A stretch of 11,807 nt of DNA from Deltaproteobacteria bacterium (GTDB lineage Bacteria > Desulfobacterota > Syntrophia > Syntrophales > Smithellaceae): assembly GCA_011046295.1 (NCBI GenBank), contig DSAV01000271.1, forward strand, positions 1 through 11,807, given 5' to 3'. The notes under the pieces were generated by a model. It saw only the letters and a program-made list of their open reading frames with translations. It was not told the DNA's origin and did no database searches. The translations under genes and the position numbers were made by a program. Positions 1 through 6,465 of the stretch are shown here, one piece after another. The first letter of the stretch is position 1; the number at the start of each line of letters is the position of its first letter.

Positions 1-388
1 GAAAAAATTTACTTCCGGTGATTACCTTACCGCGGTAAAAAAGACGCAGAGTATATCACGCGATGTGGCGCGCTTTTTTCTGGACTTCGATATTTTCATG
101 ACACCCACGCTGGGCGAGCCGCCGCTTTTGATCGGAGAGCTGGACGCGACGCCTGATAACCCGCTTAAGGGATGGCGCCGTTCAGCAAAATTTGTCCCCT
201 TCACACCGCTTTGCAACGCCACCGGTCAGCCGGCGATGTCTGTTCCTTTATGCTGGAATAAACAGAACCTGCCGATTGGTATTCAGTTTGTGGGCTGTTA
301 CGGCGACGAGGCCACTTTGTTCAGGCTGGCCGCGCAACTGGAAAAAGCACGGCCCTGGGCAAAGCGCATTCCGCCTGTCGCGATCTAA
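1..388 (+). CDS. Amidase-signature family hydrolase, C-terminal fragment
   Basis: This is the last 128 or so codons of an amidase-signature enzyme; the N-terminal part with the Ser-cisSer-Lys catalytic triad lies left of the window. The frame is open from base 2 with no start needed, so the ATG at 65 is internal. Recognisable family features are SGDYLTAVKKTQSISRD near the left edge, the MTPTLGEPP segment, CNATGQPAMSVPL, and PIGIQFVG followed by GDEATLFRLAAQLE, which together form the typical C-terminal end of this family. These enzymes hydrolyse carboxamides, cyclic dimers or aryl amides in the cytoplasm; the substrate cannot be told from this end. It converges on the TetR gene with only 8 bp between stop codons, so the two may interfere at their 3' ends. 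Family assignment is firm; specificity is unknown. Confidence 0.88.
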   Translation, partial: KKFTSGDYLTAVKKTQSISRDVARFFLDFDIFMTPTLGEPPLLIGELDATPDNPLKGWRRSAKFVPFTPLCNATGQPAMSVPLCWNKQNLPIGIQFVGCYGDEATLFRLAAQLEKARPWAKRIPPVAI

Positions 389-396
389 AGGTTAAG

Positions 397-1116
397 CTAG
401 GGCAAGCTGTTTTTGGGCAGCACGATGGAGTTGATAATGTAATCTTCCAGCAGCGCTTCTGTTTCTTCTGTGGAATATTTTCTGGAAAATAGCCAGCCGC
501 GCATGGTAAGAAATATCAATTGGTGATAAACCATGCTGGCGGCAAAAAATGAATCCTGCGGACGGAAAAGTTTTTCGTTGATTCCCCTTTGGATAATTGT
601 TTCCAGGATTTGAATTTGGGTCATTTCTTTTTTTTGCGCATTTTGCAGTTCGTTTTTTGGTAGCGTCCGGGATTCGCGGTACATAAGAATTATTTCTTCG
701 CGGAATATTCGCACATTGTGCAGCGCGCCACGGACAAATAATCTTAACAAATCTTCAGGATTGTTAGAAGTGACACCTTCCTTTTTGTCCAAACTTTCCT
801 GCGCGTATTGATGATAAGCGTTAAAAGCGAGAGACAGGACATCTTCTTTTCTGGAAATGTAACCGTAGAGGTTTCCAATCGCCATGCCGGTGGCTTTGGA
901 TATCTCGCGCATTGTCGTCTGGTGATATCCCTTTTTGATGAATAACTTTGACGCCTTCTTGGCGATATGCAGATGCTTTTTGCGGACAAGCTCAGGGTTT
1001 TTAATCCGGCTGGCAACTGTTGCAGAGATAACCTCGTTGTTCTTTATCTTTTTTTGTCCGGTTATTACAGTTTTTCTGGCGCTTTTGGGCGACTTGTTTT
1101 TTAAACTGCGGGTCAT
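397..1116 (-). CDS. TetR/AcrR-family transcriptional regulator
   Basis: A 239-residue TetR-type repressor, probably acting as a dimer on DNA. The helix-turn-helix region is at about residues 67-93 (TTMREISKATGMAIGNLYGY followed by a Lys-Glu-Asp turn), the classical TetR recognition helix pattern. The rest is the helical ligand-binding and dimerisation domain, rich in aromatic residues. About 45 residues before the DNA-binding domain form an unusually long, Lys/Arg/Ser-rich and probably disordered extension. The start is uncertain: no good Shine-Dalgarno sequence lies just before the ATG (the nearest G run is about 16 bases away), but no better ATG exists before the HTH. It is divergent from the importer operon, and an 18-bp inverted repeat lies between them, so control of that operon and perhaps of itself is inferred. 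The inducer is unknown; an acyl-CoA or the transported substrate is plausible. Confidence 0.9.
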   Translation of the reverse strand: MTRSLKNKSPKSARKTVITGQKKIKNNEVISATVASRIKNPELVRKKHLHIAKKASKLFIKKGYHQTTMREISKATGMAIGNLYGYISRKEDVLSLAFNAYHQYAQESLDKKEGVTSNNPEDLLRLFVRGALHNVRIFREEIILMYRESRTLPKNELQNAQKKEMTQIQILETIIQRGINEKLFRPQDSFFAASMVYHQLIFLTMRGWLFSRKYSTEETEALLEDYIINSIVLPKNSLP

Positions 1117-1119
1117 AAA

Positions 1120-1154
1120 AATATTTTTAAATTACCCCCGTTAATATTTTTAAA
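1120..1154. repeat. AT-rich 12-bp direct repeat
   Basis: AATATTTTTAAA occurs at 1120-1131 and again at 1143-1154, start to start 23 bp, about two helical turns. It lies just upstream of the TetR start and runs into an A-rich tract at 1152-1177 (A9, A6 and A5 runs). It could be a bent-DNA or UP-type element for the rightward promoter, or a chance product of AT-rich composition. Confidence 0.35.
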
Positions 1155-1183
1155 AAAAAAGAAAAAACAAAAACAAATTTAAC

Positions 1184-1212
1184 TTGCACTTAGCACAAAG
1201 GCATGCTAGCTT
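1184..1212 (+). promoter_or_regulatory. Putative sigma70 promoter of the importer operon
   Basis: A -35 box TTGCAC (1184-1189) is followed by a 17-bp spacer and an extended -10, TGCTAGCTT (TG at 1204-1205, hexamer TAGCTT at 1207-1212). The -10 hexamer is weak (3/6), but the TG extension and the A-rich tract directly upstream (1152-1177) could compensate. Transcription would begin near 1219, giving a leader of about 180 nt before the substrate-binding-protein gene. The position right before the operator-like repeat supports the call. Confidence 0.5.
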
Positions 1213-1221
1213 GCAAGAAAA

Positions 1222-1239
1222 AAAGAACGGTCGTTCTTT
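1222..1239. promoter_or_regulatory. Putative TetR operator (18-bp inverted repeat)
   Basis: AAAGAACG, a 2-bp GT centre, then CGTTCTTT: perfect 8-bp arms. GAACG-NN-CGTTC style palindromes of this size are typical of TetR-family operators. It starts 9 bp after the predicted -10 box, covering the early transcribed region where a bound dimer would block initiation or clearance. The divergent tetR gene next to it makes that protein the obvious binder. A possible extra half site, AGAACG, lies at 1282-1287. Confidence 0.65.
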
Positions 1240-1247
1240 AAACCGGC

Positions 1248-1270
1248 AATGCCGCAGGAAGTCCGGCATT
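1248..1270 (+). other. Small stem-loop in the importer-operon leader
   Basis: AATGCCG (1248-1254) and CGGCATT (1264-1270) can form a 7-bp stem with a 9-nt loop in the 5' untranslated region. No T run follows, so it is not a terminator. It may be a leader stability element or chance; no known riboswitch is recognised. Confidence 0.3.
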
Positions 1271-1400
1271 TATTGGAAGATAGAACGTACACCTTTTCGG
1301 GGGTAGGATAATTTTTAGCAGATAAGATTCCAATAGTTTTTCATCGGCGTTATAATTTTTTTTGCGGTATCAAACAACATAGCAAAAAAGGAGGCACAAG

Positions 1401-2858
1401 ATGAAGTTTATTGGCAAAAGTGTTTTAATTGTATTATGCGTTTTTTCTTTCCTCTTTCTCAACATTTATAATCCTTCAACAGCTTTGGCGCAGAAAAGTG
1501 AAGTGCACACCAAATTAATTCAGGCAAATTACGAATTTGACGTCGACAAAATGGGCGATATGTCCGGTTTTGATCCGGCGACCGTCAAGTTCCCGAAGGG
1601 TGATACAATAAGAATCGCCGTTATTGCCTCTTTTTCCGGCCCCGCCGCCATAATGGGAGACATTTTCTGGGCGGCTGTTTCCTCGGCAGCCTATGATATC
1701 AACCAGAGAGGCGGAATCATGGTGGACGGCAAGAAAAAATTTGTCGAGGTATTAAAGGGTGACCACATGAGTAGGATAGACCAGTGCAAGAGGGTCGCCG
1801 AAAGGATGGTTTTAAAGGAAAAAGTTCATGTTCTTGTGGGCACGGACGGCAGCCATCTGATGAAGGTTATCAATCAGGTTGCCAATCAACATAAGGTTAT
1901 CGCCCAGAATATAACGTCAACGTCGGATGACCTGATGAATGCCACTAATTTTTCCCGCTTTGCTTTTATGAGCTGTTTATCGTCCAGCCAGGTCGGACGT
2001 GGGCTTGGTTATTACTACGGGCAGATAAGAAAAAAAGAAAGAAAGTTTTATATAATCTGCCAGGATTACGCCTTCGGCCGCAGCATTGCGGACAGTTTTA
2101 AACAGGGGCTGAAGGAATATTATCCTAAGGCGAAAATTGTCGGCGAAGACTATCACAAGCTTTTTACAACCGACTTTGCTCCTTATCTGGAAAAGATAAG
2201 AGCGGCAAAGCCGGATGTTATTTTTACCGGCAACTGGGCTCCCGACGGACCTAATCTCTTCAAACAGGCCAGACAGATGGGGCTTAAACAGCCTTTTGCT
2301 AATCTGTTTTTGGACGACCCGAATTTCCTCCATGAAGTCGGCCCGGAATCGGCATCAGGTAATATTCAGATTACGCAATATGGTGTTGATGTGCCGGCGT
2401 TTAAAACACCCGAACAGATTAAATATTACAAAACATGGCATGACCTTTGGGCCAACAAGTGGAAGACGGAGCCCTACAACACCAGGCTGTTTGAACACGG
2501 CTCCGGCAATCTCGGCTCTTACCGTCAGCAGGTTTACTGGCTTCTGAGTGTGATTGAAAGAGCGGGAAGCACGGATCCGGAGAAGATTATTGCCGTATGG
2601 GAAAATGACACGTATCGCCTTCCTACGGGGAAAGTGTTGAAAATGAGGGCATGTGATCATAGAGTAATTCAGGATCTCCATGTGGTTGAATATGCCCCGG
2701 CGGACAAGCAGAAAGTTTCCATGAATATACCGCCCTATTACTGGTACAAGGACGCGGCGTCTACCGGGCATACCTGGAGAATACCCGCAGAAAAAGTTCT
2801 GCCCTGGATGGATCCGAAGCTTGACCGCTGTGCGGACAGGGACGAGTGGGGAGAATAA
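1401..2858 (+). CDS. ABC transporter periplasmic substrate-binding protein, LivJ/LivK type, long form
   Basis: A 485-residue type I periplasmic binding protein (Peripla_BP_6/LivJ-like), the solute receptor of the importer encoded downstream. Residues 1-30 are a Sec signal peptide ending STALA, with cleavage likely before Q31; no lipobox cysteine is present, so the protein should be free in the periplasm. The fold begins at about residue 69 with TIRIAVIASFSGPAA, and HVLVGTDGSHLMKVINQVAN and KPDVIFTGNWAPDGPNLFKQ are typical of the family. It is about 100 residues longer than classical LivJ/LivK: an extra segment of about 38 residues precedes the fold, and the C-terminus is rich in Trp and Tyr (PPYYWYKD, ending DRDEWGE). 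AAGGAGG at 1388-1394 is a perfect ribosome site 6 bp before the ATG. It is the first gene of the operon. Branched-chain amino acids are only one possible ligand; the long form may bind another carboxylate or an aromatic compound. Confidence 0.9.
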   Translation: MKFIGKSVLIVLCVFSFLFLNIYNPSTALAQKSEVHTKLIQANYEFDVDKMGDMSGFDPATVKFPKGDTIRIAVIASFSGPAAIMGDIFWAAVSSAAYDINQRGGIMVDGKKKFVEVLKGDHMSRIDQCKRVAERMVLKEKVHVLVGTDGSHLMKVINQVANQHKVIAQNITSTSDDLMNATNFSRFAFMSCLSSSQVGRGLGYYYGQIRKKERKFYIICQDYAFGRSIADSFKQGLKEYYPKAKIVGEDYHKLFTTDFAPYLEKIRAAKPDVIFTGNWAPDGPNLFKQARQMGLKQPFANLFLDDPNFLHEVGPESASGNIQITQYGVDVPAFKTPEQIKYYKTWHDLWANKWKTEPYNTRLFEHGSGNLGSYRQQVYWLLSVIERAGSTDPEKIIAVWENDTYRLPTGKVLKMRACDHRVIQDLHVVEYAPADKQKVSMNIPPYYWYKDAASTGHTWRIPAEKVLPWMDPKLDRCADRDEWGE

Positions 2859-2874
2859 TTAATTAATGCGTTAA

Positions 2875-2925
2875 GGCCGCATGGTGCATGAACCGCAGAT
2901 ATGACTGTTCATGCATCATGCGGCC
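2875..2925 (+). promoter_or_regulatory. Strong intercistronic hairpin between the binding-protein gene and livH
   Basis: GGCCGCATGGTGCATGAAC (2875-2893) pairs with GTTCATGCATCATGCGGCC (2907-2925): a 19-bp stem with a single G-U wobble and a 13-nt loop. ATCTTTAA follows, not a real T run, so it is unlikely to be an efficient terminator. Known analogues in binding-protein operons protect the upstream mRNA from 3' exonucleases or partly terminate, so the binding protein is made in excess over membrane subunits. That role is inferred here. Confidence 0.7.
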
Positions 2926-2950
2926 ATCTTTAATCTGAGAGGACTGATCA

Positions 2951-3823
2951 ATGGAGTTATCAACCTCTATGCATATTGCTCAGGGAATTCACGGTATCGC
3001 CTTCGGTATGGTGCTGTTCCTTATCGCCTCCGGTCTTAATGTTATCTTCGGGATGATGGGCATTCTCAATCTGGCGCATGGAGCCTTTTTTATGTTGTCC
3101 GCTTATTTCTGCTACCAGGTAATAGCCTGGACGGGAAATTTCTGGATAGCCCTGATTCTGGCGCCGGTTTTTACCGCCCTGGTGGGTATTTTCGTCGAGA
3201 GGTTTTTTATCAGAAAAGTGCAAGTAATGGGGCCGCTGGGGGAACTTATCTTAACGCTCGGTATCGCGATGGTTATTCTGGGCGGTGTGAAAACTTTCTG
3301 GGGAACGGAAAATCTTGCGGTTGCCGTCCCGCCGGTTTTGCAGGGAATGGTTTCCTTGGGAGGAATGGATTATCCGGTTTACCGGCTTTTCATGATCGCG
3401 CTGGCGTTAGTGGTTCTGGGCATTATGGGTCTGCTTTTATATAAAACTCGTTTGGGTAAAATTGTCCGCGCGGCCGTATCGGACAGGGAAATGGTCAACG
3501 CGCTGGGAATAAACATCCCAGTCGTTTTCATGCTGGTCTTCGGTACCGGTATCTGGATGGCCGGAGTCGCGGGCGTGGCCATCGCTCCGATTCTGACCGT
3601 TTTTCCGGGACTGGCTGATCAGGTGGGCATGTACGCTTTCATTGTTGTCGTTACCGGCGGATTGGGCAGCCTCAAAGGCGCGTTTATCGTGTCAATTATA
3701 TTCGGCCTGCTGAGTTCCTACGGCGTTCAGTTTCTGTCCCAACTGGCGCCTGTTCTCATGGTCGGTTTCATGGCCCTGGTTCTGGCGATTAGACCGCACG
3801 GCTTATTCGGAGTGAAAGAATGA
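2951..3823 (+). CDS. livH: Branched-chain amino acid-type ABC transporter permease, LivH family
   Basis: A 290-residue inner-membrane permease, one half of the translocation channel. It has about eight hydrophobic segments. Family marks are GMMGILNLAHGAFFMLSAY near residues 34-52, GELILTLGIAM in the middle, and VVVTGGLGSLKGAFIVSIIF towards the end; the protein closes with RPHGLFG, as LivH proteins commonly do. The ribosome site AGAGG (2938-2942) lies 8 bp before the ATG. Its stop overlaps the livM start in an ATGA arrangement, indicating translational coupling. It is separated from the binding-protein gene by the hairpin at 2875-2925. The family is certain; the transported substrate is not, because this family also carries amides, urea and aromatic or aliphatic carboxylates. 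Confidence 0.93.
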   Translation: MELSTSMHIAQGIHGIAFGMVLFLIASGLNVIFGMMGILNLAHGAFFMLSAYFCYQVIAWTGNFWIALILAPVFTALVGIFVERFFIRKVQVMGPLGELILTLGIAMVILGGVKTFWGTENLAVAVPPVLQGMVSLGGMDYPVYRLFMIALALVVLGIMGLLLYKTRLGKIVRAAVSDREMVNALGINIPVVFMLVFGTGIWMAGVAGVAIAPILTVFPGLADQVGMYAFIVVVTGGLGSLKGAFIVSIIFGLLSSYGVQFLSQLAPVLMVGFMALVLAIRPHGLFGVKE

Positions 3824-4815
3824 TGATTGGTCAAATTAAAGCTTGGATACTCTGGGCTGTTTTTATCGGTTTTCTTCTGGCGTTTCCGAAGTTATTCGGC
3901 ATTTACTATACAAATGTTTTTGTTACCTTCGCGGTTTTTGCCGTATTTTCCGTATCGCTCAATCTGCTTCTGGGTTACACTGGTCTATTGAGCTTTGGAC
4001 ACGCCATGTATTTCGGCGCGGGCGGTTACGGCACAGCGCTGGCCCTGAAATACATTTCCGGTTTGCCGCTTCTTCCGGCTCTTGGTTTCGGTGTATTGTC
4101 CGCGGTGCTGCTGGCGATGATTGTTTGTCCGTTGGTGGTCAGGGTAAGCGGCGTGGCTTTTGCCATGATTCACCTGGCCTTTGCCCAATTTCTCTACGTG
4201 CTGGTGCTCAGGATGAGAGGGATTACCGGCGGGGAAGACGGCATTGCCAATTTTCCGATACCGGCGTTCACCATTCCCGGTCTGGTTTCCTTCGAGATGA
4301 GGGGGGCGCCGGAAAATTTCTACTACTTCGCCATTATTGTTCTGGGGCTCAGTGTTTTGCTTATGTGGTTTTTTACCAAGACACCGTTTGGCCAGATTCA
4401 GGTCGGCATTCGCGATAATTTGAAGCGGATAGAATATATGGGCTTTAAAGTGCCTCATTCCAAGGCCGTTATCTACCTGGTTTCCGCTTCGTTTGCCGGC
4501 GTGGCCGGTTCAGTTTACGCTTTGTTTAACAATCTCGTTTCTCCGGACGGCTACCTGGGGCTGATGGTTTCCTTTACGCCGATTATCAATACAATGCTCG
4601 GGGGCATTGCCAGCTTTTTCGGCCCGATGTGGGGCGCGGCCATTTATGCTCTTATCGAGGAATTTTTCCTCAGGTTTACCGATAAGGTGGAACTGGTTAT
4701 CGGCGCGATATTCATTCTGGTGATTATGTACGCGCCGTTGGGATTTTCCGGTTTTGTGATGAAGGTGAAATTAAAATGGTTGTTGTTTAAAGGTCAAAGA
4801 ATGAGGAAAGTCTAA
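3820..4815 (+). CDS. livM: Branched-chain amino acid-type ABC transporter permease, LivM family
   Basis: A 331-residue inner-membrane permease that pairs with LivH. The N-terminus is a hydrophobic helix, followed by NLLLGYTGLLSFGHAMYFGAGGY (residues about 48-70), the LivM hallmark. VRVSGVAFAMIHLAFAQF and the cytoplasmic QIQVGIRDNLKRIEYMG stretch, expected to dock on the ATPases, come next. The C-terminus has MLGGIASFFGPMWGAAIYAL and then a short basic tail. The ATG at 3820 overlaps the livH stop by four bases; the ATG at 3823 is an alternative start and makes almost no difference. Length is normal for LivM proteins lacking a fused ATPase. Only 2 bp separate it from livG, so the two are co-translated. 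Confidence 0.93.
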   Translation: MMIGQIKAWILWAVFIGFLLAFPKLFGIYYTNVFVTFAVFAVFSVSLNLLLGYTGLLSFGHAMYFGAGGYGTALALKYISGLPLLPALGFGVLSAVLLAMIVCPLVVRVSGVAFAMIHLAFAQFLYVLVLRMRGITGGEDGIANFPIPAFTIPGLVSFEMRGAPENFYYFAIIVLGLSVLLMWFFTKTPFGQIQVGIRDNLKRIEYMGFKVPHSKAVIYLVSASFAGVAGSVYALFNNLVSPDGYLGLMVSFTPIINTMLGGIASFFGPMWGAAIYALIEEFFLRFTDKVELVIGAIFILVIMYAPLGFSGFVMKVKLKWLLFKGQRMRKV

Positions 4816-4817
4816 TT

Positions 4818-5570
4818 ATGAAAATGCTGGAAACAAAAGGGCTGTATCACGATTTTGACGGCTTGGAGGTTTTGTTCGACGTTAATCTGCAGGTGGAAGA
4901 AGGTGAACGCCACGCGGTAATCGGGCCCAACGGCGCGGGCAAAACAACTCTCTTTAACGTCATTACTGGAACATATAAGCCCAGCAGAGGCGAGGTGTTT
5001 TTTAAAGGTAACGAGATAACCGGCATGAAGCCCTGCGATATATGCCGCGTCGGGGTGGGGAGGTCTTTTCAGATTACCAGCACATTTGGCCGGCTGACCA
5101 CATTTCAGAATATACGCCTGGGAATTTTGTCCAAGCGCGGTATCCGGTTTAATATGAGAGGCAAAGTCGACAAGCTGGAAAATGTTACCAGGGAAACCGA
5201 CGAATTATTGCAGCGCATAAACCTTGGCGGGGAGCGTGATTTCCCTGCCAGCGCCTTGTCTTACGGCAAGCATCGCGCGCTGGAGATAAGCCTGGCTATG
5301 GCGACGGATCCGGAATTGATTCTGCTGGATGAATTCGCGGCGGGAATGTCGCGCGACGAAACGCATAACGCCGTGGAGTTGATAAAAACAATGACCAAGG
5401 GCAAGACCGTTGTTCTTATTGAGCACGACATGGACGTGGTTTTTACGCTGGCTGACCGCATTACCGTTCTGCATCATGGACATATTTTAGCTACAGGGAA
5501 GCCGGAAGAAATCAGGCAAAATCAGGAAGTAAAAGACGCCTATTTAGGCGATCTGGAAGTCGCCTGCTGA
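4818..5570 (+). CDS. livG: ABC transporter ATP-binding protein, LivG family
   Basis: A 250-residue cytoplasmic ATPase that powers the importer with LivF. Visible motifs: Walker A GPNGAGKT (36-43), Q-loop Gln86 in SFQITSTFGRLT, signature LSYGK (147-151), Walker B LILLDE (167-172) with catalytic Glu172, and H-loop His203 in LIEHDMDVVF. The C-terminal ADRITVLHHGHILATGKPEEI matches LivG. Two positions differ from the usual LivG pattern: the signature has Lys where Gln is common (LSYGQ), and the residue after DE is Phe instead of the near-universal Pro (DEFAAGM). The catalytic residues are intact, so activity is expected. Ribosome site GAGG (4803-4806) lies inside the end of livM. Confidence 0.93.
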   Translation: MKMLETKGLYHDFDGLEVLFDVNLQVEEGERHAVIGPNGAGKTTLFNVITGTYKPSRGEVFFKGNEITGMKPCDICRVGVGRSFQITSTFGRLTTFQNIRLGILSKRGIRFNMRGKVDKLENVTRETDELLQRINLGGERDFPASALSYGKHRALEISLAMATDPELILLDEFAAGMSRDETHNAVELIKTMTKGKTVVLIEHDMDVVFTLADRITVLHHGHILATGKPEEIRQNQEVKDAYLGDLEVAC

Positions 5571-5601
5571 TCACTTCTTTTAACACAAGGAGACACAGAT
5601 A

Positions 5602-6318
5602 ATGCTTTTGGAAGTAAAAGATTTGAACACCTTCTACGGCTTGAGCCACGTTCTGCAGGGCATATCGCTCAATATTGACGAGGGAGAAATGGTCGCTCTC
5701 TTGGGACGAAACGGTATGGGTAAAAGCACCACACTGAAAAGCATCATGGGAATGGTCAGCCCGCAATCCGGGTCGGTCATTTTTGACGGCAGAGACATTA
5801 CCGGCTGCCCCCCTTACAAATCGGCGCGTGCCGGAATCGGTTATGTTCCTGAAGACAGGCGTATTTTTCCCGAGCTTTCCGTAATGGAAAATCTGTTTCT
5901 GGGAATCAAGGGCGGTAAGATAAGGGAAAACGGCGGCCCGCGTGTATGGACTTATGAAAGAATTTTCAGGCATTTTCCGATGCTGAAAAAAAGAGCGCAC
6001 CAGAGGGGAAAGTTCCTTTCCGGCGGGGAACAGCAGATGCTGGCCATCGGCCGTTCGCTCATGGGCAATCCCAAGCTTTTATTGGTGGATGAGCCGACGG
6101 AAGGACTGGCGCCGCTGATGGTGGAGGAAGTAAGAAACGTACTGGAGGATATCAATAAGGCGGGGGTCACAATTTTACTTGTCGAGCACAACTTGAAAGT
6201 CGCCCTTTCTCTGGCGGGCCGGGTTTATTTGATGGGCAAAGCGCATATCGGTTTTGAAGGCACGGTGGAAGAGCTCAAATGCAACGATGAAGTGCGGCAG
6301 CAGTATCTGGAAGTCTGA
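5602..6318 (+). CDS. livF: ABC transporter ATP-binding protein, LivF family
   Basis: A 238-residue cytoplasmic ATPase, partner of LivG and last gene of the operon. Walker A is GRNGMGKS (35-42), the Q-loop region reads GYVPEDRRIFPELSV as in other LivF proteins (Glu instead of Gln), the signature is LSGGE (139-143), Walker B is LLLVDE followed by PTEGLAP (159-170), and the H-loop is His196 in LLVEHNLKV. Length is normal. AAGGAG at 5587-5592 is a clear ribosome site 9 bp before the ATG, so this gene can be translated independently despite the 31-bp gap after livG. A terminator follows 45 bp after the stop. Confidence 0.94.
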   Translation: MLLEVKDLNTFYGLSHVLQGISLNIDEGEMVALLGRNGMGKSTTLKSIMGMVSPQSGSVIFDGRDITGCPPYKSARAGIGYVPEDRRIFPELSVMENLFLGIKGGKIRENGGPRVWTYERIFRHFPMLKKRAHQRGKFLSGGEQQMLAIGRSLMGNPKLLLVDEPTEGLAPLMVEEVRNVLEDINKAGVTILLVEHNLKVALSLAGRVYLMGKAHIGFEGTVEELKCNDEVRQQYLEV

Positions 6319-6363
6319 AAATAAATATTTATATTCGGCGCAAAATTTTAGAATTATTTAAAA

Positions 6364-6396
6364 GCCCCGGCCTGTAAAGGCGCGGGGTTTTGTTTT
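6364..6396 (+). terminator. Rho-independent terminator after livF
   Basis: CCCCGGCC (6365-6372) pairs with GGC-G-CGGGG (6379-6387), an 8-bp GC stem with one bulged G and a TGTAAA loop, followed by TTTTGTTTT (6388-6396). It closes the importer operon and separates it from the downstream reductase gene. Confidence 0.85.
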
Positions 6397-6402
6397 AATA
6401 AA

Positions 6403-6432
6403 TTAATTTGCCATTGTGTTTACAGATATGAT
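6403..6432 (+). promoter_or_regulatory. Possible promoter of the SDR gene
   Basis: TATGAT (6427-6432, 5/6 match to a -10 box) lies 18 bp after TTAATT (6403-6408, only 3/6 to a -35). A promoter is expected here because a terminator has just ended the upstream operon and the next gene starts at 6466, but the -35 is poor. Confidence 0.35.
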
Positions 6433-6465
6433 AGACGCAGAATCATAAAAATGAGGAGAGAGATG

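Noticed and set aside
389..415. Bidirectional terminator between the amidase and tetR stop codons
   Set aside because: Only AGCT-type 4-base pairings precede TTTTT at 411-415; no convincing stem.
1187..1216. Leftward promoter for tetR (TTGCAA at 1216-1211 with TAAGTG or CTAAGT as -10)
   Set aside because: The -10 matches at most three positions; a tetR promoter must exist in this region but I cannot place it.
1401..1490. Lipoprotein signal on the substrate-binding protein
   Set aside because: The only cysteine in the leader (residue 13) lies inside the hydrophobic core with no lipobox; a signal peptidase I site ALA-Q at 30-31 fits better.
6321..6332. ATAAATATTTAT palindrome after livF
   Set aside because: Pure AT, so chance is likely; a clear terminator lies just downstream.
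6451..6465. ATG at 6451 as start of the SDR
   Set aside because: It overlaps the GAGGAG ribosome site that serves ATG 6463/6466 and has no ribosome site of its own.
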